Shown piece after piece: positions 23,801 through 35,800 of a stretch of 64,000 bases of DNA. Position numbers and translations under genes: made by a program. The stretch is from Tribonema minus (lineage: Eukaryota > Sar > Xanthophyceae > Tribonematales > Tribonemataceae). Under the pieces are notes generated by a model that saw only the letters and a program-made list of their open reading frames with translations, made no database searches and was not told where the DNA came from. Where the stretch lies: contig JAFCMP010000185.1 in NCBI GenBank assembly GCA_017506865.1, forward strand, positions 35,866 to 99,865, read 5' to 3'. Every line of letters starts with the position of its first letter. Position 1 is the first letter of the stretch.

Positions 23801-26800
23801 AGGGTAGTGGCTGACGGCTGACACTGCCCGCTCGATGCAATGTGATTCGCACATCTTTTCGTGATGGTTTGCCAAATCTGGCTTTGATGTCTCCAATACC
23901 GTATCAAAGTACTTTAATGAATGCTCGCCTCAGGGGCGCAACGTTCCGTGTGCGCACGCTGTGCATGCGCCAAGGTTTGTGTTTGGGTCAGGCACAAAGC
24001 AGGGGGGCAGACGCACGCCGCGGCATTCCAGCAGGGTACCGCGCCCCCCTCATTTGAAGTGGTCGCTATCGGTTGAAGTTGAAGTACAACCACCCATGCA
24101 GAGTGCCCCGCCCTCCAAACTGTCTGCAAACGGGTTGCAAACTAGAGGCAATCCGCTTTCTATCTGAAGCAGGCTACCATGTTATGCTTGTCATAACTGC
24201 TAACTAGCAAGCTGATGTGAGAAAAGTCACTTTCCGTTGTTGAAGTACAACCGCCCCCATGCAAAGTGATCGTAAACGAGCATTGAGACAGGATGCCCCA
24301 CCCTCTAGGCAAAGTATCAAAGCTCTAAGAGCATTAAATGGCGGAGTGTGTCAGCGCCAATCATCGTTGGCCAACCGCTGCCAGGGTGGGCGCGTATGAT
24401 CGTCGCCATCGCCGCAGCAATTGCCTTGTCGATTGTGAGCTCCACAGTATCAAGACTGTCACGGCCAGTGTCGGCGAGGATGATGATAACGCAATCCAGC
24501 GGGAGCTCGTGGCGGGGCCTTAGGGTTAGGGTTAGGGTTAGGTATGAAGACAGCAGTTAGTGTGTGTAACATCTTCATGGCTGTCTGGTGCTGTCTTGTG
24601 AAGACAGCAATGTCTCCATTGCTGTCTTCACACCGTCTTTTAGCTCTTGTCCTGTGAAGACGGCAATACCTTCATTGCTGCCTTCACATCGGCTTCAGGC
24701 CCCGCCATCAGAGCTAGCTGCCGCGGAAAATTGCGTCACCATGGTCCTTGTCAACACTGGCCGTAACAGTCTTGACGGATCTCACGTCCTGATCGACAAA
24801 GCGATCGCTGCGGTGGTTGCGGCAATAACACGTGCCCAGTCTGGCAGCGGTTGGCCGACGATGGTTGGCCCGACCGCCAGTGCAACATGTGTACATGGCA
24901 GCGCATGGCGCATGACCCGCACCACCAAATGCGGGTGTAGTGGCGTGCTTCAACCCCGTGTGCAAGCCCCACCGCCTGCCTTGTCATGTCATGGCCCTAC
25001 GGTTAGGGTTAGGGCTAGGGTTAAGGTTAGGGTTAGGGTTAGGCTCAGAAGTGCCGCTGGCCAAAGCGTCTTCTCAAGCGCGCTGACACACTGGCAGCCA
25101 ACACATTGTAGAAAAAGAAAAGGTAGAGTGATTGCCAAGTTTAGGCCAGAGCTAGCCAGTTCTGCAAGGGGGAACAATCATACGCAAGCAGGCATCGGAG
25201 AGTACGAAGGCAGCTGCTGGTATTGAAAACACATTTCTGAGAGCACATATGAAAGCCCGTATAAAAGCACAAAGCAAGTTTGATCGTGATACCTGTTATC
25301 TTGCAGCATGCACTGCAGCTGTGTAATCAGTACAGAGTCATCAGCGGCGTGCAACTTGTGTACTCGCTTCAAGTAGGTCAGTGTTGCTGGCATCACTGGT
25401 GTCAAGCACTCACATGTAGAGCTGCAAGCGCCTCCCTGGTCCACTCTGTCAGGGACTCACTTCAAGTAGACCAGCATTGCTGACATCACTGGTGTCAAAT
25501 GCTCACATGTAGAGCTGCGAGCGCGCCCCTGATCCACTCTGTCAGGGACTTGACCGCGTCTGACACCTCACGCTGCATGCCCTGCACAAGCGGACCGCAA
25601 CGTGCGAAGACATTTTTGTTTGCGTTGAGATGTGCTCTTTGCACAAAGCGCGTTGCGGCCGTGGTGTGCATGTGTTTTTCCTGGCACGGTGTGCGTGGTG
25701 CTGAACCCTAACCATAACCCTACACGTGACACGCGTGGCGCGGCGCCTAACCCTAGCCCTACCTGTATGTGCGGCACACGGGCGCGGAGCTTCACCCGCT
25801 GCACTGACCTCTTGCGGCCATGTCGAGCAATGCAAATGTTGGCACTCGCGCCTAAACACAGCCCTAATCCTAATAGCCATGCCTCACCCTAGCCATAACT
25901 AGCCATGACCCTACATGCGCGCGCGCGCGCAGAGCGTGCGCATCCCGGAGGTGGCATACTTGCCATGCTGAGCAATGCGGTCCTTGACGCGTGTGCTGGC
26001 GCCTAAACCCTAGCCGCAACCCTACTCGTCATGCCTAACCCTAACCCTACATGCGGCATACTTGCCGCTGGTCAAGAGCACGGACCTCTTTTCGTGGCCG
26101 TGTTGAGACCTAGACCTAGCCCTAACCCTACTAGCCATGCCTAACTCTAACCCTACCAGCCCTACCCGTGGCGCACATCACATGCAGAGCATCCCGGAAG
26201 TGCCATACTTGCCGCTGGTCGAGAGCACAGATCTGTTCCGTCGCGTCCAGCTGCACCCCTGCTTTGTGCCCAACCCTTGCCCTATCCCTACCCGTGGCGC
26301 TGCGCCTAACCCTAACACTAAGTCTACCCGTGTCACACGCGCAGAGCGTGCGCATCCCGGAAGTGGCATACTTGCCGCTGGTCAAGAGCACGGACCTCTT
26401 CCGCCGCGTCCTGCGCATCACGCCGGACGAGTCCACGCCTTTCAGCACCAAGGCGCGCGTGCCGGCGCTGGTCACCTTTGAGACTGCGGCGCAGGTATGT
26501 ACGTAGGTACACGCGCACATACAGTATACATACATGCCTAGAGGGGCAGCATTCGCTGATCGTCATCACCTTTGAGACCGCGGCGCAGGCATGTAGGTAC
26601 ACACGTATATGCATACATACATACCAAGGCGCCCAGCGCTGGTCACCTCTGAGACAGCGGCGCAGGTATTCAGGTACATGTGCATGTATGGGAATCGAAT
26701 CAAAGGATCGTAGAGCTCTAGGTGACAAGGAGCGGTTAGCCGCAAGTGCTTTCTACCAGTAATGTGTATACTTCAAGAAGTACATACCAAGCCGCGCGTG

Positions 26801-29800
26801 CCGGCGCTGATCATCTTTGAGACCGCGGCGCAGGCATGTAGGTACATACTATGCCCCTGTACATACATGCCTAGTGGGGCATTTGCTGATTGTCATCACC
26901 AAAGTGTCGCAGCACCAAGCAGCGTGCCGGCGCTGGTACACGTGTATGTAAAGTATAGTCTACATGCATGCCTAGAGGGCAGATACCCTTTGCTGATCGT
27001 CATCATGTTTGAGACCGCGGCGCAGGTACGTAGGTACACATGTGTATGTATACATACATACATGCCTAGAGGAGCAGCACCATTCGCTGATCGTCATCAT
27101 CAAAGCAGTGTTGCAGCACCAAGGCCCGCGTGCCGGCGCTGGTACAAAACCTTCTTCAACTTCAACTATATATTCAACTCGACTCCTTCACGCTTTGCGC
27201 GCATGCAGTGGCTGGAGGAGGGCCCCTTGGACGACAAGGACACGGTGGACGTGGCAACCATAATTGAACTCTTACTTCGACCCTTGCGCGTTTTTCTTCT
27301 ACCTTCAACTCTATATTCAACTTCAATGTTGTACTTTGCACGTGTGCAGTGGCTGGAGGAGCACCCCTTAGACGACGAGGACCCTGTGGATGTGGCCAAC
27401 TACATGCACTGGACATACATATCCTCGAGGCAGGAGGACCTGCACGACATGAACACCTCCACCAGCGCGCTCGATGGTGAGGCTTAATATTGAGGTTAGG
27501 GTTACTATAAGGGGGGGCATATTGCCGATGATGTCCGCATTGTAGGAGGCCGTTGGCGTTTTGGCCTGCAGGTAATGACCATGTTGGCGCTCGCTTGAAC
27601 TTGAAGTTCAGGCATGACCGTTTGTGCCAGCGCGCTCGTGGTGAGTGGCGGACGCATTAATGCTCACTTGAAGTTTGCAAACCTCAAACAGACAGTGCGA
27701 CCTGCACGACATGAACACCTCCACCAGTGCGCTCGGCGGTGAGGTTTAAGGTTAGGGTTGGGGCTAGCTGCAGGTCACTCCGCGGATGTCCGCACTCACT
27801 TGAAGTTCACGCATGTCAGCGCTCAGACATTTCTGGTTGTGCCGCGCTACTAGTAGACGCGGCTGCTCTTTCAGTTGATGCAGCCTCATACTGAAGTAGG
27901 TGTGCACGACATGCACTCCTCCACCAGCGCGTGCTCGTTCGTGAGAGATAGGATTAGGGTCAGGTCATGCCGCAGACTTCACCGCTCGTGCGGGGATGAA
28001 TTCATGATATGGCAGAGGTGAATGTGGCTAGCAAACACGCACGCTTTCAGCGAGCAGCACGCGCTCTTGCGCATGCACAAAGCGGCAACGCCCCGCGCAA
28101 ATCACGAGAGTCGCCATGGCTAATGCTGATGCAACACAGAGAGCTGTTGCTCACTGCCCTGTTGCTCCACGCCGTCAGAGACAGACATCGAGGTGACCAC
28201 TGCAACAGAAGACCGACGCCAGTCGTGTGCTGCTAGAAGTGATCGTATTGCGGTCTGCGTGCCCAGGGTTAGCCCTAACCCTAGCAATGCGCATGCAACT
28301 GCCACATGCTTCTGCAAACGCTATTTACGCTGCCCACTGACCGCCCCCCCCCCCCCCCCCCCCCGTGTACCCCCCAGGCTTCCGCAACATGGACCCCGAT
28401 GAGCTGCTGGTGCAGGAAGGCGAGGGTGGCAGCGCGGCGCTCCCAACCCTAAACCTTGCTCCCCGAGCTCTCAACTGATGCGCGTTCAGCCACGAGGCGG
28501 ACTGCATATCGCGCACACAACAACACCCCCACGCAAGCAATGACCAGCGTCATGGCGCTAACATTTATTCCCCCCCCCGCCGCCCCCGTACCGCACAGGC
28601 TTCCGCAATGTGGACCCGGACGAGCTGCTGGTGCAGGAGGGCGAGGCCGGCAGCGCGGCGCGCAGCGCTGCCGCCGGCGGCATCGGCGGCGCCGGCGCCG
28701 GCGAGCGCACCGGCGACCTGAGAACGATCCTCGCGGGGGAGCGCCGTTCCTCGTTCTTCGGATCGCTCCCTAAGCCGCACCTGCCGCACATGCCGGACGT
28801 CAACATGTCGCTCAAGATGCCGAGCATCGCGGGCAAGCAGCAGCGCGCGGCGGCGGCGGCGGCACCGGGCGGCGGCGGCGGCGGCGGCGGCGCTGCGGAC
28901 GGCGTCACCCCCGCCACAGTGCCCGGCAACGCGCCGTCGCCGCCGCCGGCGGAGCAGCAGCTGCGCGGCGGCGGCAGCACCGGCGGCGGCGGCGGCGGCG
29001 CTGGGAAGGCGGAGGGGGGGGGCGGGGGCGGGGGGGCAGGGGGGGTGCGGCGGCGGCCGCTGCGGCCGAACGTGTGGCGCACGGAGCGCCCGCCGACGAC
29101 GCGGCAGGCGAGCGGCATGTTCAGCCCGTTCAGCGGGCGCGGGCTGCGGCCGCCGAGCTTCAAGGTGCCGAGGTCAGTGCTCCGCAGGGGGGGTGGGGGG
29201 GGGGGGGGTGGTAGGTACATGTGAAAGGGGGGGGGTTGCAGCTGCCGAGCGCTGAGTACAGTGGGACCGATGCGAAACGGGGTGTTGGTAGATACTAATA
29301 GGTGTCATGTAAGAAGGGGGGGGCTGGTAGGTACTAGTAGCCGAGGTCAGTGCTCCGCGCGGGGGGGGGGAGGGGGGGTGCGGGGTGAGCACACATGAGA
29401 TACGCTCTCGTGATTCTTCCTGTAATGTCAAAGCTGTGTACTGGTACGAGAAAAGCTAATAGTATTGGTCCTGCTGAGAGGGGGGGGGGGGTCGCGGCAT
29501 GAAGGCCCCGCAGCTGCCGAGCTCTTCAGTGAGGTCAATGTGCCTTGGGGTGTGTGTGTGTGTGGGGGGGGGGGGTAGGTTTCGTGGCGTGAGGGTCTCG
29601 CAGCTGCCGAGCCCTGAGTGGAGTGAGGCGAATGTGCCTCGAAGCTGCCGAGCTCTACAGTCGGGACAGTGTGCCTCAGGGTGTGTGCGTGGGGGGGAGG
29701 AGGGGGGGGGGCTGACGGTATGAGCGAGGCAAGGGGTCAAAGAAGCGGAGTGCGGCATGTTGAGCGTTGTCATACGGGCTGCTCACCCTAACGCCAACCC

Positions 29801-32800
29801 TAATGATCCTGACTTTGATCTTCCTTGGGCCAGCCAACCTTACTGAATTGAAATTCCTTGTGCTGATTCCACCGCGCTGACTTTTATATTCCTCACGCTC
29901 ATGTCTAGGGTTGTAAAAAAGCGTATTTCCCCACACAAATACGCCGTATTTAAATAAGCCGTATTTCCAGTACGTATTTGACGTATTTGGCGTATTTGGA
30001 ATATGCTGGCACACGCAGTAAGCTACAGCACACGAAATTCTTGGATTAATCGTTTATTTAACCCAAAAAAGGGGGTTTGCAACCTCAAGTTCAAGTTGAG
30101 GTTTGACGCACTGTACTATGCCGTGTTTACTAGTAGGCAGGGTTAAGGGCAGGGTTAGAATGAGGGTCAGGGTTAGGTGCAGGAGCTCGAGCAGCCACGA
30201 CGACCACGAGCCTGAGGGTGGCGTTTACACCGTGCACAAATCGTGAGGTGGCGATGGCAGACACCTCTGATGATGGCGGTAGCGGTGCTGGCGAGGCTGC
30301 TGCACTTGCAAAAATTCCTGTCGAGCGAACATTGCTGCCTGTGCGGCCATCCATCGGCTGTGTGGCCGTCCATATCGAAGAATAATGCCGTGTGCACAGA
30401 TCGAACGATCATTGTTGAAGTTCGGCTTAATTGTCGAAGGAAGGGAAGGGAAGGGCAAGGGCGGCGTGCCGACCTGTGCAGCAAGGGCAACGGCTGCGGC
30501 GTTGCCCACACTGCCTTGTCAAGCGCTCCGTGGGCATCTGCAAAGGGGTCAGGCGTGAGGTCGCTCAAAAGCATACGCGCCAGTTCCTGGTGCTGCCGTC
30601 TCGCTGCTGCTGTCAGCGACAGCAAAGGAGCGCAGTTGACACGTCTACGACAACACCGTATTTGCGGCGTATTTGCTCACACAGATACGTATTTAAATAC
30701 GTATATACGCCCCCGTACTAATGTACGCATACGGAGTTGTGCAACCCTACTCATGTCACACCTGATTTTGATGCTCAGCCCCGCAGGTACCGCTGTTTCG
30801 CGTGCTAGCGTCAGTACGGGTGCCAGGCCTAACCCCAACCCTAGGGTGCAATTGGCCTTGCCGACTTGACTCTCAGGCAGCTTTAGCCCTAGCTTCGGGT
30901 TAGGGTTAGGGTTAACCCTAAACCTACTCCTAAGCGTGCGCTCGCAGGCGCCTGACTGTCAAGCGCAGGGATCGGCCCTGGCGCTAGGGCCGCATTTGCG
31001 TTGCAGAGTATGTATGTACTTCGGAAGTATGCTTTGACCTCCGCGTGACGCCTGCTGTGTGTATGATCTTGTTCTGACTTGCGCACGAGTGCTACGCCTG
31101 CGTTCTGTCGCCTGCAAACCCTGCGTTGCTGACTGTGTCTCTCGTGTGCTTTCTCTCTCCTGGGCGCGCCGCTGCTGTTTGTTGGATCCTGGGATGCAGT
31201 TTGCAGGTCCCCAAGATGATCAGCATGCGCTGGGGCAGCGAGCATGCCTCAGGGAGCCCAAATGTGAGTCAAGTGACTCAGCCCTCGTGAATGAGTATCA
31301 ATCACTCTTGTACATGAACAAAAACAATTTGGGATGACTCTGTCGATTCGTTTTAGTGATCAGGATGCATGGGGGCGGCAAGCGCGCGTTGGAGAGCCCA
31401 AATGTGACAGAAATGAGTCGTTGTGTGTCACACGATTGTCTACACTGATTTCCCCAAGTACGTCATGATCAGCGAACCACTGCTGGTGGCTGCCCCCCGT
31501 TGAGTCGTGTTAGATCCCTCGCGCAGATAAGGTTAGGGTTAGGGTTAGGTAGGGTTAGGTTGAGGCACCCAGCAGCGGTGGCGGCGGCGGCACAGAGGCG
31601 GCAGTGGCAGGAGCAGCTCTTTACAAAGAACGTTGACAGGAAATAGCCTCAGGCTGTGCTGCCCGTCGACTGCACTATGCTGAAGCGCACAAACCCGTCC
31701 CCCACCGACTGCATGCTCTCGCGCGCGCAGCTGGGGGCCACGAGCGGCGGCGCGGAGGCGGCGGCGGTGGGCGCAGCAGCGCTCGGCGGCGGCGGCGAGG
31801 GCGCGGCGGCGGAGCGGCGGCGCACACTGAGCTGGGCGCGGCCGCGCTCCAACACGGCGGAGCAGATGTCGCCTGGCGGCGGCGGCGCCAATGTGAGAAA
31901 GAGCGTGCGGTGCCGCTGCTGCGTAGCTCGCAGAGGCAGCGCGTAGTCTGCAGAGGTCGCGCACAGCCGCCGCTGCGCAGTTCGCAGCAGTTCTCGTTCT
32001 GTCAGCGTGTATCGAGCTGTGCGACACGGCGGAGCAGATGCCGCCCGGCAGCGGCGGCGGCGGCGCCAATGTGAGGGAGCGCGCGCACCGCCGCTGCTGC
32101 CGCTGCGCAGTTCGCAGCAGCTCTCGTTTTGTCAGCGTTGGGTCAGGATTTGGGTTAGGTGGGGGTTAGGGTCAGTCCGCCTGCGCCAGTGTGAGACAGC
32201 GCGCTCCGCCGCCGCTGCGAACTTTGCAGTAGTTCGCAGCAGCTCTTTTTTGTCGGCGTTTGTCGAGCTCAGCGACTCGACGGAGCGAGCGTTGTGCGGC
32301 GGCGGCGGCGGCCGATGTGAAGGAGTGCGCGCCGCCGCCGCCGCAGCTGCGCATTTTTTAGAGTGTTTGCTTAGCGAAGAACTTCGCTGGTTGCGAGGGG
32401 CGCAAGTGTGTGTAAGCCAATGCGCAGCCCCCGGGGAGCACTGGGGCATGGTCTGGTGACGCGCGCGTGTATTAGCGTCGAGTGCTGGGGTTAGGGTTAG
32501 CTTTAGGTTTAGGCAGAGCGGTGGGGGTCCGGCTTGCCGCAGCGAGCAAGCGTACGTACGCGGCTCCAACGCACGAGCAAGGTTGCGCCGCCACTTGCAG
32601 CAGCCCACTGCATCTGCTCATCTTAGGTTACCTAACCCATATTCTAACCCTAGCCCTACCCCTGTTCATGACGCTGAAGCGGTCACACGTGTCTAACCCT
32701 AGGGTTAGGGCTGAGACCTCGGGTCCTGGCAGTATTGTGCGCCGGCGCACGCGACTCGTTGGCGGCACCGACGTGGGCGAGAACTAGGGTTAGGGTTAGC

Positions 32801-35800
32801 GGGCTAGGATTAGGATTACGCTACAGACTAGGGTCGGCGCATGCCGCCGCTGAGCGCTGCTGATCCTACCGCCACACGATGTACATAGCGGTGTGATGCG
32901 AAGACTTCAAGCGCGCATCAGGAAGAAAATGCGTGCAGCGCGGCTCACGACGGTCGCCCGCAGCAGCTGCAGCACCGCATGGCCAGCGGCCAACAATCAG
33001 TCGCCCGCCTTTAGGGTTAGGGTTAGGGTTGGGGTTAGCCACTGGCGCGCCACGCCATCCACTATCGTCACGAGCCCCGACATTCTGTAGCTGCGCATGT
33101 GTAGTGATGAGATGAGCACGTAATTAGGGTTAGGGTTTGACCCACCGCCCCAAACCCCCCACCACCACCTCAACAATCATGCACCGCTACGCACGCGACG
33201 CAGGGCACCGGCGACAGCAAAGCCGCGGCGGCAGCAGCTGCGCAGCCAGCCGAAGGCGGCGCTCAACAAACAACAGACGGCGCTGCAGCAGCGGCAGCGG
33301 CGGCGGCGGCAGCTGATGACTGCGTCGCGGTGGCGGTGGCGGATCCGCCGACCAAGGCGACGGCGGCGGCGGCAGTGCGGCCGGAGTCGCCCATTGCCGC
33401 CGATGCCTATGTGCAGGTGCGTAGGGCAAACTGAATGCATGCATGCCGTCGTGGTAGCGGTGGTTGCCGCAGGGGGGGCGAAGCGGCAGCGCGCTCGGCT
33501 GGGCATGCCAGTGACTCTCCTCGTGTACTCAGTTTCAAGATGCTGCACGGTGTATCGCACCGGGGATTTTTGCCCCCGCATGCGCAAATAAAACAGGATA
33601 CATATACATAGCTGTGAGCCCTGACCGTGCGCACGCTGGCGCGGTGACAAAAAGCAATGCTGTTCCAGACAGCAAGCGGGTCATTTGTGCACTTGTGGCG
33701 ATGTGCAGGGCCCATCCTTGTGTATACCGCCCAACGCCAGAGCAGGCATGCCTTACATCGTCCGCTGCCTCAGATGATCGCGTGGAGGTGGGCTGAGGTG
33801 GCTGAAGTGTTCTGCAGTGCATGCTGTGTCGCAAGCCAGCTGACCTGCTGTGCCTGCGTCCCAAGATCTCACTTGCCATTGCGCCGCCGCTGCTGCTGCT
33901 GCTGCTGCCACCGCTGCTGCTGCTGCTGCTGCTGCAGGGCGGGTCCCAGAGCGACGACGACGACGCACCGGAGCTCGCAGAGGACAACGCCCTTCCGGAC
34001 TTCACCCCCGCATCCTCCAGCCTGCAGGCATCTTCCCATGCCGTCAGCGGCACCCGCAGTGGCGACGGCGGTAGCGGCGAAGGGGAAGGGGGGGGGGCGA
34101 GGGGGAGGGGGGGGCGCAGGAGAGGGTGTCGGGCGCGGTGCGCGCGGTGGGGGCGGTGGAGGGGGACGCGGACGTGCTCGCGCGCGCGAATAAGTTCTTC
34201 TGCCACGGGGAGAGCCTGCAGGACACGGTGGCGCGGCTCAAGCAGGTGCGTGCGCACGCGGGGGGGGAGGGGGGGTTCACGCCTCAGCGCTCGTCAAGTA
34301 CAGTGTACTCTTTGTGAACTACAGTTGCATGTGAGTGGTGGAGGGAGATGCGGACGTGCTCGCGCGCGCGCATAAGTTCTTCTGCCACGGCGAGAGCCTG
34401 CAGGACGCGGTGGCGCGGCTCAAGCAGGTGGCTGTGCGGGACGGTGCACGCGGCAGCGCTCATGGAGTGCAGTGTACTCTTTGTGAACTATAGTTTGTCA
34501 CCATGCGGAGTCGCGACGGGGTGCAGGTGACCAGGGGCATGCAATCGTGCAGCTCTGGGTGAAGCGCGACATCTGCGCTACCATGTGCATGAAATACTTG
34601 TACTTTTCATGTTTTCATTCATCTTGCTGGCTGGATTCATCGTATTCATGGCGCTGCAGATGGTCCTTTTGCCTATGCTGCTCTGCGCAGCAGAGTGCGA
34701 TGGCCGGGGCACACGCAAGTGGGGGGTGGAGCGCATCAGCTGCACAGTGTGTCATGTTAATGTCTGGCGGGCAGGGGGCGGAGCGCATAATTTGCGCCTT
34801 TATTTTTTGTATTGATTGAATGTTTGCTGGAGTCGGTGTATCCATGGTCATTTGCAACCCTACCCCTAACCCCAAGCATTTTCTGTCGCTGGCTTGATAA
34901 CTCCTGCTTCAAAGTTGATCAAAGATCGCCATGGCACTGATGATGGTCCGCGCTTGCCACTGCTGCTAATGCTCCGCGTGCGCCTTTCTGCGCAGCAGAG
35001 CTCAGCGGCCGCCGGCACGCGCGGGTGGGGGAGCGCATAATATCTGCACATTTTTTTAAATTGCATTTTCTGTTGCTTGCTAATAACATGCTTTTGCTTC
35101 GAAGTTTCTAGCCATGGCACTGAGAATGGTTACCGCTGCTGCTGACGTCGTGTACGCCTTTCCGCGCAGCAGAGCTCAGCGGCTGCCGGCACGCGAGGGT
35201 GGGGGGTGAAACGCATAATCTGCACCATACGCTGCGTTCTGGTTTGCGCGACTCGCTGTATCATGGTGCTGACACGTGCCCACTTGCCGCTGCTGCTGAC
35301 CTCGTGCGCGCCTTTCCCTGCAGCAGAGCTCGGCAGCTGCGGGGACGCGCGGGTGGGGCGTGGAGCGCATAATCTGCAAGAGCAACGACGACCTGCGGCA
35401 GGAGGTGTTCATCATGCAGCTCATCTACTTCTACCTGGAGGTGTTCCAGAAGGAGACGCTGGATCTGTGGCTGCAGCCGTACCGCATACTGTCCACCAGC
35501 AAGTCCACGGGCTTGATACAGGTGCGTACGCGTGCATCTGCTGTAGTCATATTAAGACTGTACTGTGGGGTTATCGTAATACAAAGCTTGTGCTGTAGAA
35601 GAAGTTGTGTGATCTGCTGTGTCAGAGGTCATGTGCTTGGGACCGGCCGCTCTTTACCAGCTAGTACACGGGCTCGACACAAGTGCGCACATGTATTCGT
35701 ATACTTGAAGTTTGCACGTATATAGAAGTACTTGAAAAAGTTTTTATGCGCATCCGCCGCACTCGCGTATACACACATACTGGAGGGTCTTTGTCGCAGA

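Larger units (their letters stand above)
24357..24862. mobile_element. Fold-back structure with ~165 bp imperfect inverted arms
   Basis: The left arm (about 24357-24519) and right arm (about 24690-24862) are reverse complements at very roughly three quarters of positions; for example GGCCAACCGCTGCCAG on the left faces CTGGCAGCGGTTGGCC on the right. The centre holds a TTAGGG array and two hairpins. It lies in kinase intron 11. No transposase is present, so it would be a non-autonomous fold-back element or an inverted duplication. Confidence 0.75.
21564..27476 (+). other. PI4-kinase exons 9-13: conserved linker before the insert
   Basis: Exon 11 reads FFNAEREFVRCLTDICEELR, matching the FNSEREFIRALVDIS region of PI4K beta. 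Exon 12 contains VRIPEVAYLPLVKST and ARVPALVTFET, the equivalent of the VRIPEAYAVVLNSKERAPYL segment at the start of the lipid kinase N-lobe. Exons 9, 10 and 13 are less conserved and acidic. Confidence 0.8.
28599..34245 (+). other. PI4-kinase exons 14-18: long Gly/Ala-rich insert
   Basis: Exon 14 (574 nt) is rich in Gly, Ala and Pro with GGC/GCG runs. Exon 15 is short (LQVPKMISMRWGSEHASGS). Exons 16 and 17 are Ala/Gly-rich. Exon 18 starts with an acidic stretch (SDDDDAPELAEDN) and ends KFFCHGESLQDTVARLKQ, but its two halves are in different frames, with long G runs between them at about 34080-34120. A base-count error in the G runs or a small unrecognised intron would explain this. The insert splits the kinase N-lobe, as a disordered loop does in PI4K beta. 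Confidence 0.7.

Noticed and set aside
26695-26763. A functional tRNA gene
   Set aside because: A- and B-box-like words exist, but acceptor and anticodon stems do not pair convincingly.
34330-34435. An extra kinase exon
   Set aside because: Well preserved, but it repeats the end of exon 18 and fits the donor-edge echo pattern. It is kept as a possible alternative exon only.
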